Assembly (NCBI GenBank): GCA_028868305.1
Contig: JAGWUS010000037.1
Location: 1-38,719, forward strand
Origin: Burkholderiales bacterium
GTDB lineage: Bacteria; Pseudomonadota; Gammaproteobacteria; Burkholderiales; Burkholderiaceae_C
Direction of reading: 5' to 3'
Length of the DNA: 38,719 nt
The notes beneath the pieces were generated by a model that was not told where the DNA came from, did no database searches, and was given only the letters and a program-made list of their open reading frames with translations. Shown here piece by piece: positions 10,413 through 18,783 of the stretch (position 1 is its first letter; each line of letters starts with the position of its first letter). The translations under genes were made by a program, and so were the position numbers.

Positions 10413-11798
10413 ATGACACACCGCCTGTACGCCCAACGCCGCGCCGCCCTGGCCGCCCACATCGGCCCCAAGGGTGTTGCCATCCTGCCCACGGCGCCCG
10501 AGCAGCAGCGCAACCGCGACAGCGACTTCCTGTTCCGCCACGACAGCTACTTTTACTACCTCAGCGGCTTCACCGAACCCAAGGCATGGTTGGTGGTCAC
10601 CGGTGATGGCATAACGACGCTGTTTTGCCAGCCCAAGGATCTGGAGCGCGAAATCTGGGACGGCTTTCGCCTTGGGCCTGACGCCGCACCGGCCGCGCTT
10701 GGCCTAGATGCCGCCTATTCGGTGGACGAACTGGATACCCGCCTGCCCGCACTGCTGGACGGCCGTGATGCCGTGTGGTTTCCATTTGCCACACACACAG
10801 GGCTGGAAACCCGCGTGGACGGCTGGCTGGGTGCATTGCGCGCCCGCGTGCGTTACGGCACGCTGACCCCCGAGCAGCAGCGCGACCTGTGCGGCCCGCT
10901 GGACGAAATGCGCCTGGTCAAGGACGCCCATGAGCAGGACGTGATGCGCCGTGCCAGCCAGATCAGCGCCAACGCCCATGTGCGCACCATGCAGAAATGC
11001 GCCGCCATGCTGCGCCAGGGCCGCGAAGTGCGGGAATACCACCTGGACGCCGAGCTGCTGCACGAGTTCCGCCGCAAAGGCTCGCAGTACCCGGCCTATG
11101 GCTCCATCGTGGCCGCCGGTGCCAATGCCTGCGTGCTGCACTACCGCGCCGATGCAGGGCTGGTACGCGATGGCGAGCTGGTGTTGATCGACGCGGGCTG
11201 CGAGCTCGATGGTTATGCCAGCGACATCACCCGCACTTTCCCGGCCAATGGCAAATTCACCGGCCCGCAGCGCGCGTTGTACGACCTGGTGCTGGCCTCG
11301 CAAACCGCCGCGGTGGACGCCACCAAAGCGGGTGCCCGCTTTACCGACCCGCACGACGCCACGGTGAAAGTACTGGCCCAGGGCATGCTGGACTTGGGCC
11401 TGCTGGATAAAAACAAAGTGGGCCTGCTTTCCGACGTAATCGAGAAACGTGCCTACTTCCAGTTCTACATGCACCGCACCGGCCACTGGCTGGGCATGGA
11501 CGTGCACGACTGCGGCGCTTACACCGAGCCCAGCCAGATCGGCGAAACCAGCGAGCGCAAGGACGCGCTCACCGGCCAGACCATCGTCGACCGGCCCGCG
11601 CGCATTCTGCGTCCCGGCATGGTGCTGACGATCGAGCCTGGCATCTATGTGCGCCCGGCCGAGGGGGTGCCGGAGCAGTTCCACAATATTGGCATCCGCA
11701 TTGAAGACGATGCCATCGTGACCGAGACCGGCTGCGAGCTGATCACGCGTGGCGTGCCGGTGGAGGCGGACGCGATTGAAGCGCTGATGCGCGACTGA
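10413..11798 (+). CDS. pepP: Xaa-Pro aminopeptidase (aminopeptidase P)
   Basis: Cytoplasmic dimanganese M24 peptidase that removes N-terminal residues preceding proline. At 461 residues it fits the PepP class (~440). The N-terminal domain contains FLFRHDSYFYYLSGFTEP, and the pita-bread domain holds all metal ligands: LIDAGCE (Asp), YASDITRTF (Asp), HRTGHWLGMDVHD (His), TIEPGIYV (Glu) and IRIEDDAI (Glu). The frame is open from 10344, overlapping murU, but ATG 10413 gives the expected N-terminus MTHRLYAQRRAAL. It lies 28 bases after murU and may be co-transcribed. In many gammaproteobacteria pepP is followed by ubiH; here the next gene is a convergent exporter. Confidence 0.95.
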   Translation: MTHRLYAQRRAALAAHIGPKGVAILPTAPEQQRNRDSDFLFRHDSYFYYLSGFTEPKAWLVVTGDGITTLFCQPKDLEREIWDGFRLGPDAAPAALGLDAAYSVDELDTRLPALLDGRDAVWFPFATHTGLETRVDGWLGALRARVRYGTLTPEQQRDLCGPLDEMRLVKDAHEQDVMRRASQISANAHVRTMQKCAAMLRQGREVREYHLDAELLHEFRRKGSQYPAYGSIVAAGANACVLHYRADAGLVRDGELVLIDAGCELDGYASDITRTFPANGKFTGPQRALYDLVLASQTAAVDATKAGARFTDPHDATVKVLAQGMLDLGLLDKNKVGLLSDVIEKRAYFQFYMHRTGHWLGMDVHDCGAYTEPSQIGETSERKDALTGQTIVDRPARILRPGMVLTIEPGIYVRPAEGVPEQFHNIGIRIEDDAIVTETGCELITRGVPVEADAIEALMRD

Positions 11799-11804
11799 AG
11801 CGGC

Positions 11805-13289
11805 TTACGGAGCGCCCTGCGCAGCCTTCTTCGCGCCACGCAAGTTCCAGGCCGCCCCAATGGCCAGGGCACAGGTCAGCGCCAGCATGAGGAAGGCCTC
11901 GTTGAATGCCAGCAGCCGGCCCGGGTTGGTGGAAGGGTGGGCCAGTGTTTCGCCGTGGGCCGCCAGACGCCAGTCCAGCGCGATGGCGCACATTTGCACC
12001 CCCACCGCACCGCCCACCGTACGCACATAGTTGATGCTGCTGGAGCCTTGCGGCAGGAGGTGCTTGCCCAGCCCCAACAGGGAACCGCGGTTCAGGGACG
12101 GCAGGATAAAACCCAGCCCCACGCGTCCCACAACCACCCACAGCACGATCACCCAGATGGCAGTCTGCAGGTTCACGGTCACCATCAACGCAAACCCGGC
12201 GGCCAGCAAGACCAGGCCCGTGCTCACCAGCCAATGCGTGGGGTACTTGTCTGCCATGCGCCCCACCACCGGAATGGTGACCGCCAGCGCCAGCCCCGCA
12301 GGCAACAGCATGGTGCCCACATACGAGGCCGATAGGCCCAGCCCCATTTGTAGATACACCGGCAACAGGTAGGTAGAACCAAACAGCGCTGCGCCATAGA
12401 TGAAGGACACCACGCTGCCCATAGAAAACTGGCGGTGGTTAAACAGCGCCATATTCATCAGCGGCATGCGCGGATGGTTGCCACGGTGCGTATGGCTCAA
12501 GCGGCGCTGCAAGCGGACAAAGACCCACAGGGTCAGGAGCGAACTCGCCAGCAAGGCCGCAGCCTGCCCGGTTGCCCCACTATGCAGGTTGCCCAGGCCA
12601 TTGAGCAGCGCCAGGGTGGAAAACACCACCAGCAACAGGCCGCGCCAGTCCAATGTGGCCTTGTCGCCATGTTGGTTCTCCCTGGCAGCAATAAGGGCCG
12701 GGACAAACCGGGCCGCCATCACCAGCGCGGCCACACAAAACGGCACCACCATGAAGAAAGTGGCGCGCCAGCCAAACCAGTCCACTAGCACGCCGCCAAT
12801 GCTCGGGCCAATGGCGGGCGCCAGCACCACACCCATACCAAAGATGCCGCCGGCACGGCCCTGCTCCCCCGAACCAAACGCGCGCACGATGATGATGGCC
12901 GGTATGGGTTGCAGCACCCCTGACGCCAAGCCCTCGACCGCGCGCGCCAGCAGCACCAGCTCAAAGTTGCTGGTCAGACCACCTGCCACGCCGCCTGCCA
13001 GCAGCAGCCCCACCGCGCCGGAGTAGGTCTTGCGGTAGCCGTAGCGCGCCAGCAGCCAGGGTGTCGTCAGCATGGAGACGGTCATCGCCACCATGAAGCC
13101 CGACGACACCCACTGCAGGCGGTCCTGCCCCAGCCCGAAGAAGCGGCTCATGTCGGGAACCGCCACATTGATGATGGTGGACGACATGATGGAGGCCATG
13201 GTGCCAATCATCACGGTGAGCAGCAGCAACCAGCGGTAGCGCAGGCCGTAGTGGGCTTGCAGTTGGGTCAGGGTGTGGGGGCGTGTCAC
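11805..13289 (-). CDS. MFS drug exporter, DHA2 (EmrB-like) family
   Basis: A 494-residue inner-membrane proton antiporter with about 14 predicted membrane segments, the number of the DHA2/EmrB family. Helix 1 (WLLLLTVMIGTMASIMSSTI) leads into INVAVPDM, the usual EmrB motif region. Motif A-like LLARYGYRKTYSG follows the second helix, and the motif C-like stretch GVVLAPAIGPSIGG marks the antiporter class. It starts at GTG 13289; no EmrA-type membrane-fusion partner is adjacent. It converges on pepP with a 6-base gap and diverges from the GDT1-like gene. The substrate is unknown; multidrug or organic-acid export is the family norm. Confidence 0.9.
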   Translation of the reverse strand: MTRPHTLTQLQAHYGLRYRWLLLLTVMIGTMASIMSSTIINVAVPDMSRFFGLGQDRLQWVSSGFMVAMTVSMLTTPWLLARYGYRKTYSGAVGLLLAGGVAGGLTSNFELVLLARAVEGLASGVLQPIPAIIIVRAFGSGEQGRAGGIFGMGVVLAPAIGPSIGGVLVDWFGWRATFFMVVPFCVAALVMAARFVPALIAARENQHGDKATLDWRGLLLVVFSTLALLNGLGNLHSGATGQAAALLASSLLTLWVFVRLQRRLSHTHRGNHPRMPLMNMALFNHRQFSMGSVVSFIYGAALFGSTYLLPVYLQMGLGLSASYVGTMLLPAGLALAVTIPVVGRMADKYPTHWLVSTGLVLLAAGFALMVTVNLQTAIWVIVLWVVVGRVGLGFILPSLNRGSLLGLGKHLLPQGSSSINYVRTVGGAVGVQMCAIALDWRLAAHGETLAHPSTNPGRLLAFNEAFLMLALTCALAIGAAWNLRGAKKAAQGAP

Positions 13290-13341
13290 GGTGGTGTGTT
13301 GGGTGCAGGGATAGAATCGCGCTTCCCCACTTTACCCTCCC

Positions 13342-13920
13342 ATGGAAGCCCTTCTCATCTCTACTGGCGTTGTGGCACTGGCCGAAATTGGTGACAAGAC
13401 GCAGCTGCTGGCTTTCATCCTGGCGGCGCGCTTCAAGAAGCCACTGCCCATTATTGCCGGCATCCTGTGCGCCACGGTGGTGAACCACGGGCTGGCTGGC
13501 GCGCTGGGCGCCTGGATCACCACCACGCTCAGCGGCAACACCCTGCGCTGGGTGCTGGGCGCGTCCTTCATCGCTATGGCCATCTGGACCCTGATTCCCG
13601 ACAAGATCGAGGAGGAAGAAACCCAGGTCGCCAAGCACCTGGGCGTGTTTGGCGCCACACTGATTACCTTCTTTCTAGCCGAAATGGGTGACAAGACCCA
13701 GATTGCCACCGTGGCCATGGCCGCCAAGTTTCCTGACCCAATTCTGGTGGTCATCGGCACGACGCTGGGCATGCTGATTGCCGACGTGCCCGCTGTGTTC
13801 GTGGGTGACCGCTTTGCCGCGAAGATTCCGATGAAGCTGGTGCACTCGATTGCTGCCGGCATCTTTGCCATCCTGGGCGTTGCTACGCTGGCTGGCGCTG
13901 GCAAGAGTCTGGGATTCTGA
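13342..13920 (+). CDS. GDT1/TMEM165 (UPF0016) family Mn2+/Ca2+ transporter
   Basis: A small inner-membrane cation exporter. Bacterial members such as Vibrio MneA export manganese. The 192-residue protein is an internal duplication with both signature motifs, ALAEIGDKTQLLAF near residue 13 and FLAEMGDKTQIATVAMAAKF near residue 112, whose acidic residues bind the cation. About six membrane segments are separated by a charged loop (IPDKIEEEETQVAKH). The ATG at 13342 has no clear ribosome site; TAGAAT at 13312-13317 is a plausible -10. I saw no yybP-ykoY (Mn) riboswitch in the 52-base upstream gap. The BON lipoprotein follows with its start 2 bases after the stop. Confidence 0.93.
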   Translation: MEALLISTGVVALAEIGDKTQLLAFILAARFKKPLPIIAGILCATVVNHGLAGALGAWITTTLSGNTLRWVLGASFIAMAIWTLIPDKIEEEETQVAKHLGVFGATLITFFLAEMGDKTQIATVAMAAKFPDPILVVIGTTLGMLIADVPAVFVGDRFAAKIPMKLVHSIAAGIFAILGVATLAGAGKSLGF

Positions 13921-13921
13921 G

Positions 13922-14548
13922 GTGCGACGAGGCTGGGCCGCTGCGGTTGCGTGTGTCGCCACGCTGTGCCTGGGTGGATGCACGGCCGTGGTGATGGAAA
14001 CCGCCAAAAAGGCCCACGAAGACCGTTCCACTGACCAGCAGTGGACCGACGTGCAGATTGCCAGCAGCGTACTCTCCGCGCTTGGCGAGAAGGACAAAGG
14101 ACTGTTACTGGATGTCAGTGCCGACGTCTGGGAGTTGCGTGTGCTGCTCACCGGTACCGTGGTGGACCACCAGACACGCCAGGATCTGGTGCGCCGCGTC
14201 CGGGCGGACCGGCGCATCCTCAAGGTGTACGACGAAATCCAGGTTGTGTCGCAGGAGGAGCAAGCGCGCCGGCGCGCCGCCAGCACCACCCCGCCAGGCA
14301 AACGTGAGGGGGCCGAACGCGTGGTGGGCGATATGTGGATCGAAACCAAGATATCTGCCCAGTTGATCAGTGCCGGAGGCGTAACTTCAGTGAACTACCG
14401 TTGGCGCAGCGTGCGCGGCACGGTCTACCTGATTGGCCGGGCACAGACGCGCCAGGAACTCGCCACCGTGCTGGGCCTCGTGCGGGCCACTGATGGGGTC
14501 TTGCAGGTCCGCCAGTTCATTGAGGTGCGGCCCAACGGCAAGCCGTGA
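13922..14548 (+). CDS. BON-domain lipoprotein
   Basis: A predicted periplasm-facing outer-membrane lipoprotein of 208 residues related to DolP/OsmY, which help maintain envelope integrity. The signal peptide ends in the lipobox LGGC with the lipidated Cys20 (VACVATLCLGGC). Two BON domains follow: one around residues 40-105 (DVQIASSVLSAL, LLLDVSADVWELRVLLTG, RILKVYDEI) and one around 140-205 (DMWIETKISAQLI, VRGTVYLIGRAQTRQE, GVLQVRQFIEV). I chose GTG 13922, directly after the GDT1-like stop, because it yields an exact signal peptide; the longer open frame would bury it. It is probably co-translated with the transporter. Confidence 0.85.
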   Translation: MRRGWAAAVACVATLCLGGCTAVVMETAKKAHEDRSTDQQWTDVQIASSVLSALGEKDKGLLLDVSADVWELRVLLTGTVVDHQTRQDLVRRVRADRRILKVYDEIQVVSQEEQARRRAASTTPPGKREGAERVVGDMWIETKISAQLISAGGVTSVNYRWRSVRGTVYLIGRAQTRQELATVLGLVRATDGVLQVRQFIEVRPNGKP

Positions 14549-14561
14549 CCAGTCAGAATGC

Positions 14562-14613
14562 GCTATCAAGTTGATAGCTGCTTGTGCAATACATTCGGGG
14601 GCTGTAGGCCAAT
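14562..14613 (+). repeat. Interspersed ~55-bp repeat, intergenic copy
   Basis: GCTATCAAGTTGATAGC is a perfect inverted repeat at the head, followed by TGCTTGTGC and then GGGGGCTGTAGGCCAAT. It is the most symmetrical of the six copies in the window. It lies between the BON lipoprotein and the glutamine-synthetase-like gene, just upstream of that gene's probable promoter. Confidence 0.8.
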
Positions 14614-14619
14614 CCAGCC

Positions 14620-14625
14620 TAGAAT
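14620..14625 (+). promoter_or_regulatory. Possible -10 element of the glutamine-synthetase-like gene
   Basis: TAGAAT ends 6 bases before the ATG at 14632, so transcription would start at or next to the start codon. No Shine-Dalgarno sequence is present. This suggests a leaderless mRNA, but no good -35 is visible. Confidence 0.35.
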
Positions 14626-14631
14626 GTTTGC

Positions 14632-15981
14632 ATGAAACAAGCACAGCGCACCGAACTGGAAACCTTTTTCGCCCAGCATGGCATCCGTGATGTGGAGTGC
14701 CTGTTCCCCGACATGTCAGGCTATCCGCGCGGCAAGCTCATGCCAGCGCACAGCTTTGCGGCGGGTACCGAGCTGCGCATTGCGCAGGCGATTCCCATGC
14801 AGTGCGTGACCGGCGACTATTCCTACGATCCGATCTTCCCGGACTCGGACCCCGATGTGCGGCTGGTGCCAGACTACAGCACGCTGAAGGTGTCGCCCTG
14901 GTCCAGCGTGCCGCGCGCCTTTGCTATTCATGACTGTGTTGAGCTGGACGGCCAGCCCTGTGCGTTCTCGGCCCGTTCCCTGCTCACGGAGGTGGTGGCG
15001 CGCTACACCGCACAGGGCCTCACCCCCGTGGTGGCACCCGAGATCGAGTTCTACCTGACCGCACCCAACGCTGACCCCAACCAGCCGCTGACCGCACCGG
15101 TGGCACGCAATGGCCGCGCCGAGGTCGGCCAGTCGGCGTTCAGCCTGAACATGCTCAACGAACTGGCACCGTTCTGGGACGCCTTCCGCAGCGCACTGGA
15201 TGGTCTGGGCGTGCAGGCCGACACCTGGATTCACGAAGTGGGCGCCACGCAGTACGAGATCAACCTGATGCACGGCGACCCAGTGGCGGTGGCCGACCAG
15301 GCGTTTCTGTTCAAGTACGCGGCCAAGGAGATTGCCATCCAGCACGGACTCAATGCGGTGTTCATGGCCAAACCGATTTCAGGTGCGCAGGGCAGCTCCA
15401 TGCACCTGCACCAGAGCGTAGTGGACACCAGCGGGCGCAACATCTTCAGCCTGGACGACGGCACCGAGAGCGAGGCCTTCCACCACTTCATTGGCGGACT
15501 GCAAACCTATGTGCCTGACCTGATGCTGATCTTCGCGCCCTTCGTCAACTCGTACCGGCGCTATGTGTCGGGCAGCCAGGCACCGGTGAATCTGCAGTGG
15601 GGCTACGACAACCGCACCACCGGGCTACGCATTCCAGTCAGCGGCCCGGCTGCGCGCCGGGTGGAAAACCGCATTGCCGGCGCCGACGCCAATCCCTACC
15701 TGGCGATGGCCGCCTCGCTGGCGGCCGGCCTGGCCGGCATGGACGAACGCCTCACGCCCACAGCACCCTTGCTGATCTCGGACAACGCCAGCACGCTGGG
15801 CTACGGCCTGCCGCGCAGCTTCCTGCCCGCGCACGAACGCATGGCGGCCAGCGCCTCGGCACGGCGTCTGCTCGGTGATGCCTTTGTCACCGGCTTCTGT
15901 GCCGCAAAGGGCGTGGAATACGACAGCTACCTGTACGAAGTCAGCGCCTGGGAGCGGCGCTTTTTGCTGCCGCAAGTCTGA
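14632..15981 (+). CDS. Glutamine synthetase family, probable gamma-glutamylpolyamine synthetase
   Basis: ATP-dependent ligase joining an amine to the gamma-carboxyl of glutamate. Its 449 residues are typical of PuuA-like and type-III-related enzymes rather than housekeeping GlnA (~470). Visible are the N-terminal beta-grasp domain with LFPDMSGYPRGKLMP and the metal-binding APEIEFYL. Further on come EVGATQYEINLMHGD, the ATP loop GSSMHLHQSV, the glutamate-binding NSYRRYVSG and IPVSGPAARRVENRIAGADA. The last, ENRIAG followed by NPYLAMAASLAAGL, is more PuuA-like than GlnA-like. There is no adenylylation-site signature near the C-terminus. No other puu genes are nearby, so the substrate (putrescine, another amine or ammonia) is open. 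Confidence 0.85.
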   Translation: MKQAQRTELETFFAQHGIRDVECLFPDMSGYPRGKLMPAHSFAAGTELRIAQAIPMQCVTGDYSYDPIFPDSDPDVRLVPDYSTLKVSPWSSVPRAFAIHDCVELDGQPCAFSARSLLTEVVARYTAQGLTPVVAPEIEFYLTAPNADPNQPLTAPVARNGRAEVGQSAFSLNMLNELAPFWDAFRSALDGLGVQADTWIHEVGATQYEINLMHGDPVAVADQAFLFKYAAKEIAIQHGLNAVFMAKPISGAQGSSMHLHQSVVDTSGRNIFSLDDGTESEAFHHFIGGLQTYVPDLMLIFAPFVNSYRRYVSGSQAPVNLQWGYDNRTTGLRIPVSGPAARRVENRIAGADANPYLAMAASLAAGLAGMDERLTPTAPLLISDNASTLGYGLPRSFLPAHERMAASASARRLLGDAFVTGFCAAKGVEYDSYLYEVSAWERRFLLPQV

Positions 15982-16103
15982 TGCGGATTTTCAACGCGTT
16001 GGACAGCGCCACGTAGGCCTGACGCCCATCGGGCACGCCAGAGAATTGGGCGGTTTGCTTTGCGCGCGCGCCTCCGGAATGGATGCCGCTGGTACATCGC
16101 TCT

Positions 16104-18539
16104 TTAGGGCTGCTGGACCTTTCTTATTGCGCTGTAGTTGTCAGTTGCATAAACTGTTTTGCCAACCACAGCCAGGCCACCGAGATTGTCAAATTTTGCT
16201 ACTGCACCGGTGCCCTGAGCGTAGCCGTAAGTCTCCGAGCCAGCGAGTGTTGTTACCAATCCCGACGTGATATTGACCTTGCGTATTGCGGTGTCATCAC
16301 TGATGTAGAGGTAAGTTCCGTCCGTGTCTATGCCTTGCATATGCAAAGTAAAGGATGCTGTCGTGCCCACACCATCAATGCCGATCGAACCACTAACGTT
16401 ATTGCCGGCCAGTATCGTTTCTGTTTTCGTGCTGATATTGATTTTGCGCACCACCCTGTCGCCGACGATATACAGATTGCTGCCATCGTTGGTCATCGCG
16501 TGGGCAAATGAACCGAGCGACTGGAAGTTACTCAGACCGACCAGTGTGCTGACCGCATTGCTTGCAATATCGATCTTGAGTACACGCCCTACTTGTGCGC
16601 TGACATAGTCAGTGACATACACGCTGGTTCCATCGGTTGTAATGCCATCACCGTAGTAAGCGAAGGAGTCCGTAGTGCTTCCGCTGGTGGTATTGGTGAA
16701 CGTAGTTTTGTAAGAATATAAACCCAGCGCGTTATCGTAGTACCTCGCGCCAGTGGCACCAATAAATGACACGACTCCGGTCGCAATGTTGATCTTGCGG
16801 ATCATCCTCATGCCTGTAACAAACAGGTCTGTGTGGGCTGGATTGATGGCAATGCCGGCCAGTTGGCCCCACGCAAGATTCGTTGCATCCGTGCCGGACG
16901 CGTCAGCAACCAGCGCCATCGTCGAGACACTACCATCCGCGATACTGATCTTGCGGATCTTGGAGTTGCCTTGGTCAACGGCATACAGATAGGTCCCATC
17001 AGACACCATGCCTGAAGTATTGATACTCTTGTTGGACGCGCTGAATCCTGAAGAGGACGCGAATGCGAAGCGCGCAGCGGAAGCGGTGCCATCCGTCAGG
17101 ACAAGACCGGAAGATGCTGTTGCCGAGATGCCAGAGAGCGTGGATGCCGTGCCATTTCCATCGATGGTCTTGAAAATGGTTCCGGTCTGCGTGCCCGCAG
17201 GCACATTGGTGCAGTTTGCCTGTGGTGTGAAGGTATAGGTGGCTGCCCCCGAGCTTGGATAGGCAGTATTCAGGGCGGTGCCCATGTACGAGGCACTGAA
17301 ACCCATGCCAGCAGCGTCGCAAGTGAATGGCTGGGGCAAGCTCGGGTAGCAATAACGGACCGGATTGGGTACCCCGGACGCAGAAGCTGTAATCAGGCAG
17401 GACGAGCCAGAAGCCACACTTGCTGCATTGGTCGTTGCAGAGACCACGCTTGCCCCACTTTCACCTGCCGAATTGACGGCAGTCACCGTGTAGTAGTACG
17501 GAGTGCTGGCGGTGAGTCCAGTATCGGCGTAGGCGATATTGGGTGCTGCGCTGGTTCCGACCTTGCTGCCTTGAACGTTTTGCGCAGTGGAACGATAGAT
17601 GTTGTAACTCGTAGCTCCAGACACCGCTGTCCAGCGCACTGCGATCTGCGTATCGCTCACTGCGCTTGCAACAAGACCGGTTGGGGCAGATGGAATCGTC
17701 ACGACAACCAACGGGTTTTGGGTCGTGGCACTGGCTTGCACCGAGGCGGCGCTCGCAGTGGCGACCGTGTTTCCGGCCTTGACCGTGTAGTAGTAGGCAG
17801 TGCTTGCCGTTAGGCCGGTGTCCACATACGAGAGCACAGGTGCCTGTATCGTCGTCAACAAGCTTCCCTGCGTGCCGGGAGTGGTTGAGCGATAGACGTC
17901 GTAACGGGTTGCACCAGGCACAGCAGACCAGTTCGTAGTGATCTGGCTTGCGCTGTTGGCTGTCGCCGCAACGCCTGTTGGTGCGGCGAGATACGGTGGC
18001 ACGGTGCCCGCCAGCGCTGCACCACCTGCTGCGCCGGTGCGCAAATCAGCGATCGATTTGACTGCAGCGGTCATTGCCGCGCCCAATGCATCGAGCAACC
18101 TGTCATTGGCGTCGCCCACCGTGAAAGTTCCCGTCATAGGGTCCACGCTCGGCGCCGCTCCGGCAATAGCCGCCATCTGGGTATTGACGTAGGTTTTTGC
18201 TCCCCCTAAGCCGTTGGAAATGGCACTGCCAAAGGAAACGCCAAAGGCACCGAAAGCCGTGGCTGGATCGCCGCTGCTACCAAGTGCCTTTGTAATCACC
18301 AGGTCCGTCAAAGGCGTAATGTTGACATGCCCCGCTGACATTGCAAAACCGTACAGGGTGACACTCGGTGTGCCCCCCGTAACCTGCAGCATGCACGGTG
18401 CCGTGTGGGAAGCCGTCAGCGCAAGAACAAAGGCGCCATTGTTATCCGTGGTGCCCGTCAGGGGCGCGCCGGCAACGCATTTGGCTACAACCACTCCGTT
18501 GGCGATGGCGGCCCCGGTTGCGGCAAGTCCGCTCAACAA
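16104..18539 (-). CDS. Fibronectin type III / beta-propeller surface protein (main open part)
   Basis: About 811 codons of a large secreted protein without enzyme signatures. In order there is an N-terminal beta-rich module (GAAIANGVVVAKCVAGAPLTG), two fibronectin-III domains at about 185-275 and 285-370 (each with YxxYRST and DTGLTASTxYYYTV), and a Cys-containing spacer (residues ~375-440). It ends in a C-terminal NHL-like beta-propeller of repeated DGTYLYxxD...IRKI units. The open part begins at a TTG with no ribosome site. The natural start is clearly the signal-peptide ATG at 18659 in the same frame, separated by a single TGA at 18597-18599. Unless that stop is read through or is a sequencing error, the protein cannot be exported as a lipoprotein. 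It is divergent from the sensor kinase. Role unknown; adhesion or surface binding is likely. Confidence 0.8.
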   Translation of the reverse strand: MLSGLAATGAAIANGVVVAKCVAGAPLTGTTDNNGAFVLALTASHTAPCMLQVTGGTPSVTLYGFAMSAGHVNITPLTDLVITKALGSSGDPATAFGAFGVSFGSAISNGLGGAKTYVNTQMAAIAGAAPSVDPMTGTFTVGDANDRLLDALGAAMTAAVKSIADLRTGAAGGAALAGTVPPYLAAPTGVAATANSASQITTNWSAVPGATRYDVYRSTTPGTQGSLLTTIQAPVLSYVDTGLTASTAYYYTVKAGNTVATASAASVQASATTQNPLVVVTIPSAPTGLVASAVSDTQIAVRWTAVSGATSYNIYRSTAQNVQGSKVGTSAAPNIAYADTGLTASTPYYYTVTAVNSAGESGASVVSATTNAASVASGSSCLITASASGVPNPVRYCYPSLPQPFTCDAAGMGFSASYMGTALNTAYPSSGAATYTFTPQANCTNVPAGTQTGTIFKTIDGNGTASTLSGISATASSGLVLTDGTASAARFAFASSSGFSASNKSINTSGMVSDGTYLYAVDQGNSKIRKISIADGSVSTMALVADASGTDATNLAWGQLAGIAINPAHTDLFVTGMRMIRKINIATGVVSFIGATGARYYDNALGLYSYKTTFTNTTSGSTTDSFAYYGDGITTDGTSVYVTDYVSAQVGRVLKIDIASNAVSTLVGLSNFQSLGSFAHAMTNDGSNLYIVGDRVVRKINISTKTETILAGNNVSGSIGIDGVGTTASFTLHMQGIDTDGTYLYISDDTAIRKVNITSGLVTTLAGSETYGYAQGTGAVAKFDNLGGLAVVGKTVYATDNYSAIRKVQQP

Positions 18540-18596
18540 ACCGTAGGAAGCACCACCACTGGTCGCGCTGCCGCCCCCTCCGCCTCCGCCTCCGCC

Positions 18597-18659
18597 TCAG
18601 CAGGCAGATAAACCCGCCACGAGTGCTGCAGACAATAAATACCGAACTGACGGACGCAT
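18597..18659 (-). pseudogene. Lipoprotein signal peptide of the FN3/propeller gene, ending at an in-frame TGA
   Basis: An ATG at 18659 is preceded by a perfect AGGAGG (18666-18671, 6-base spacing) and encodes a complete lipoprotein signal, MRPSVRYLLSAALVAGLSAC. The lipobox Cys is codon 20, and codon 21 is TGA. The next codons, in the same frame, encode nine glycines and SATSGGASYG before the main open part. A poly-Gly linker right after the lipobox Cys is common in such lipoproteins. The most economical reading is one gene (16104-18659) with a single nonsense change, for example GGA to TGA. Confidence 0.75.
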
Positions 18660-18783
18660 ATTCAACCTCCTGAAATTGGTTGCACGCAGCGTACAAACCG
18701 CGGCGATCGCTGTGTACCCCTCCGTTGGGGGGTGACTGGTAGCCCATGATTCACTGATACTTGCGCATCTGCTGCAGAATTCC

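Noticed and set aside
11799..11804. Expected terminator between the convergent pepP and exporter genes
   Set aside because: The gap is 6 bases and I see no stable hairpin with a T tract at either gene end.
13290..13341. Possible manganese riboswitch before the GDT1-like gene
   Set aside because: The gap is only 52 bases and contains no yybP-ykoY-like paired structure.
18541..18600. Tandem GGCGGA run as a possible microsatellite switch
   Set aside because: The reading frame is the same on both sides of the TGA, so a length change in the run would create rather than repair a frameshift unless by whole codons; a point change explains the stop better.
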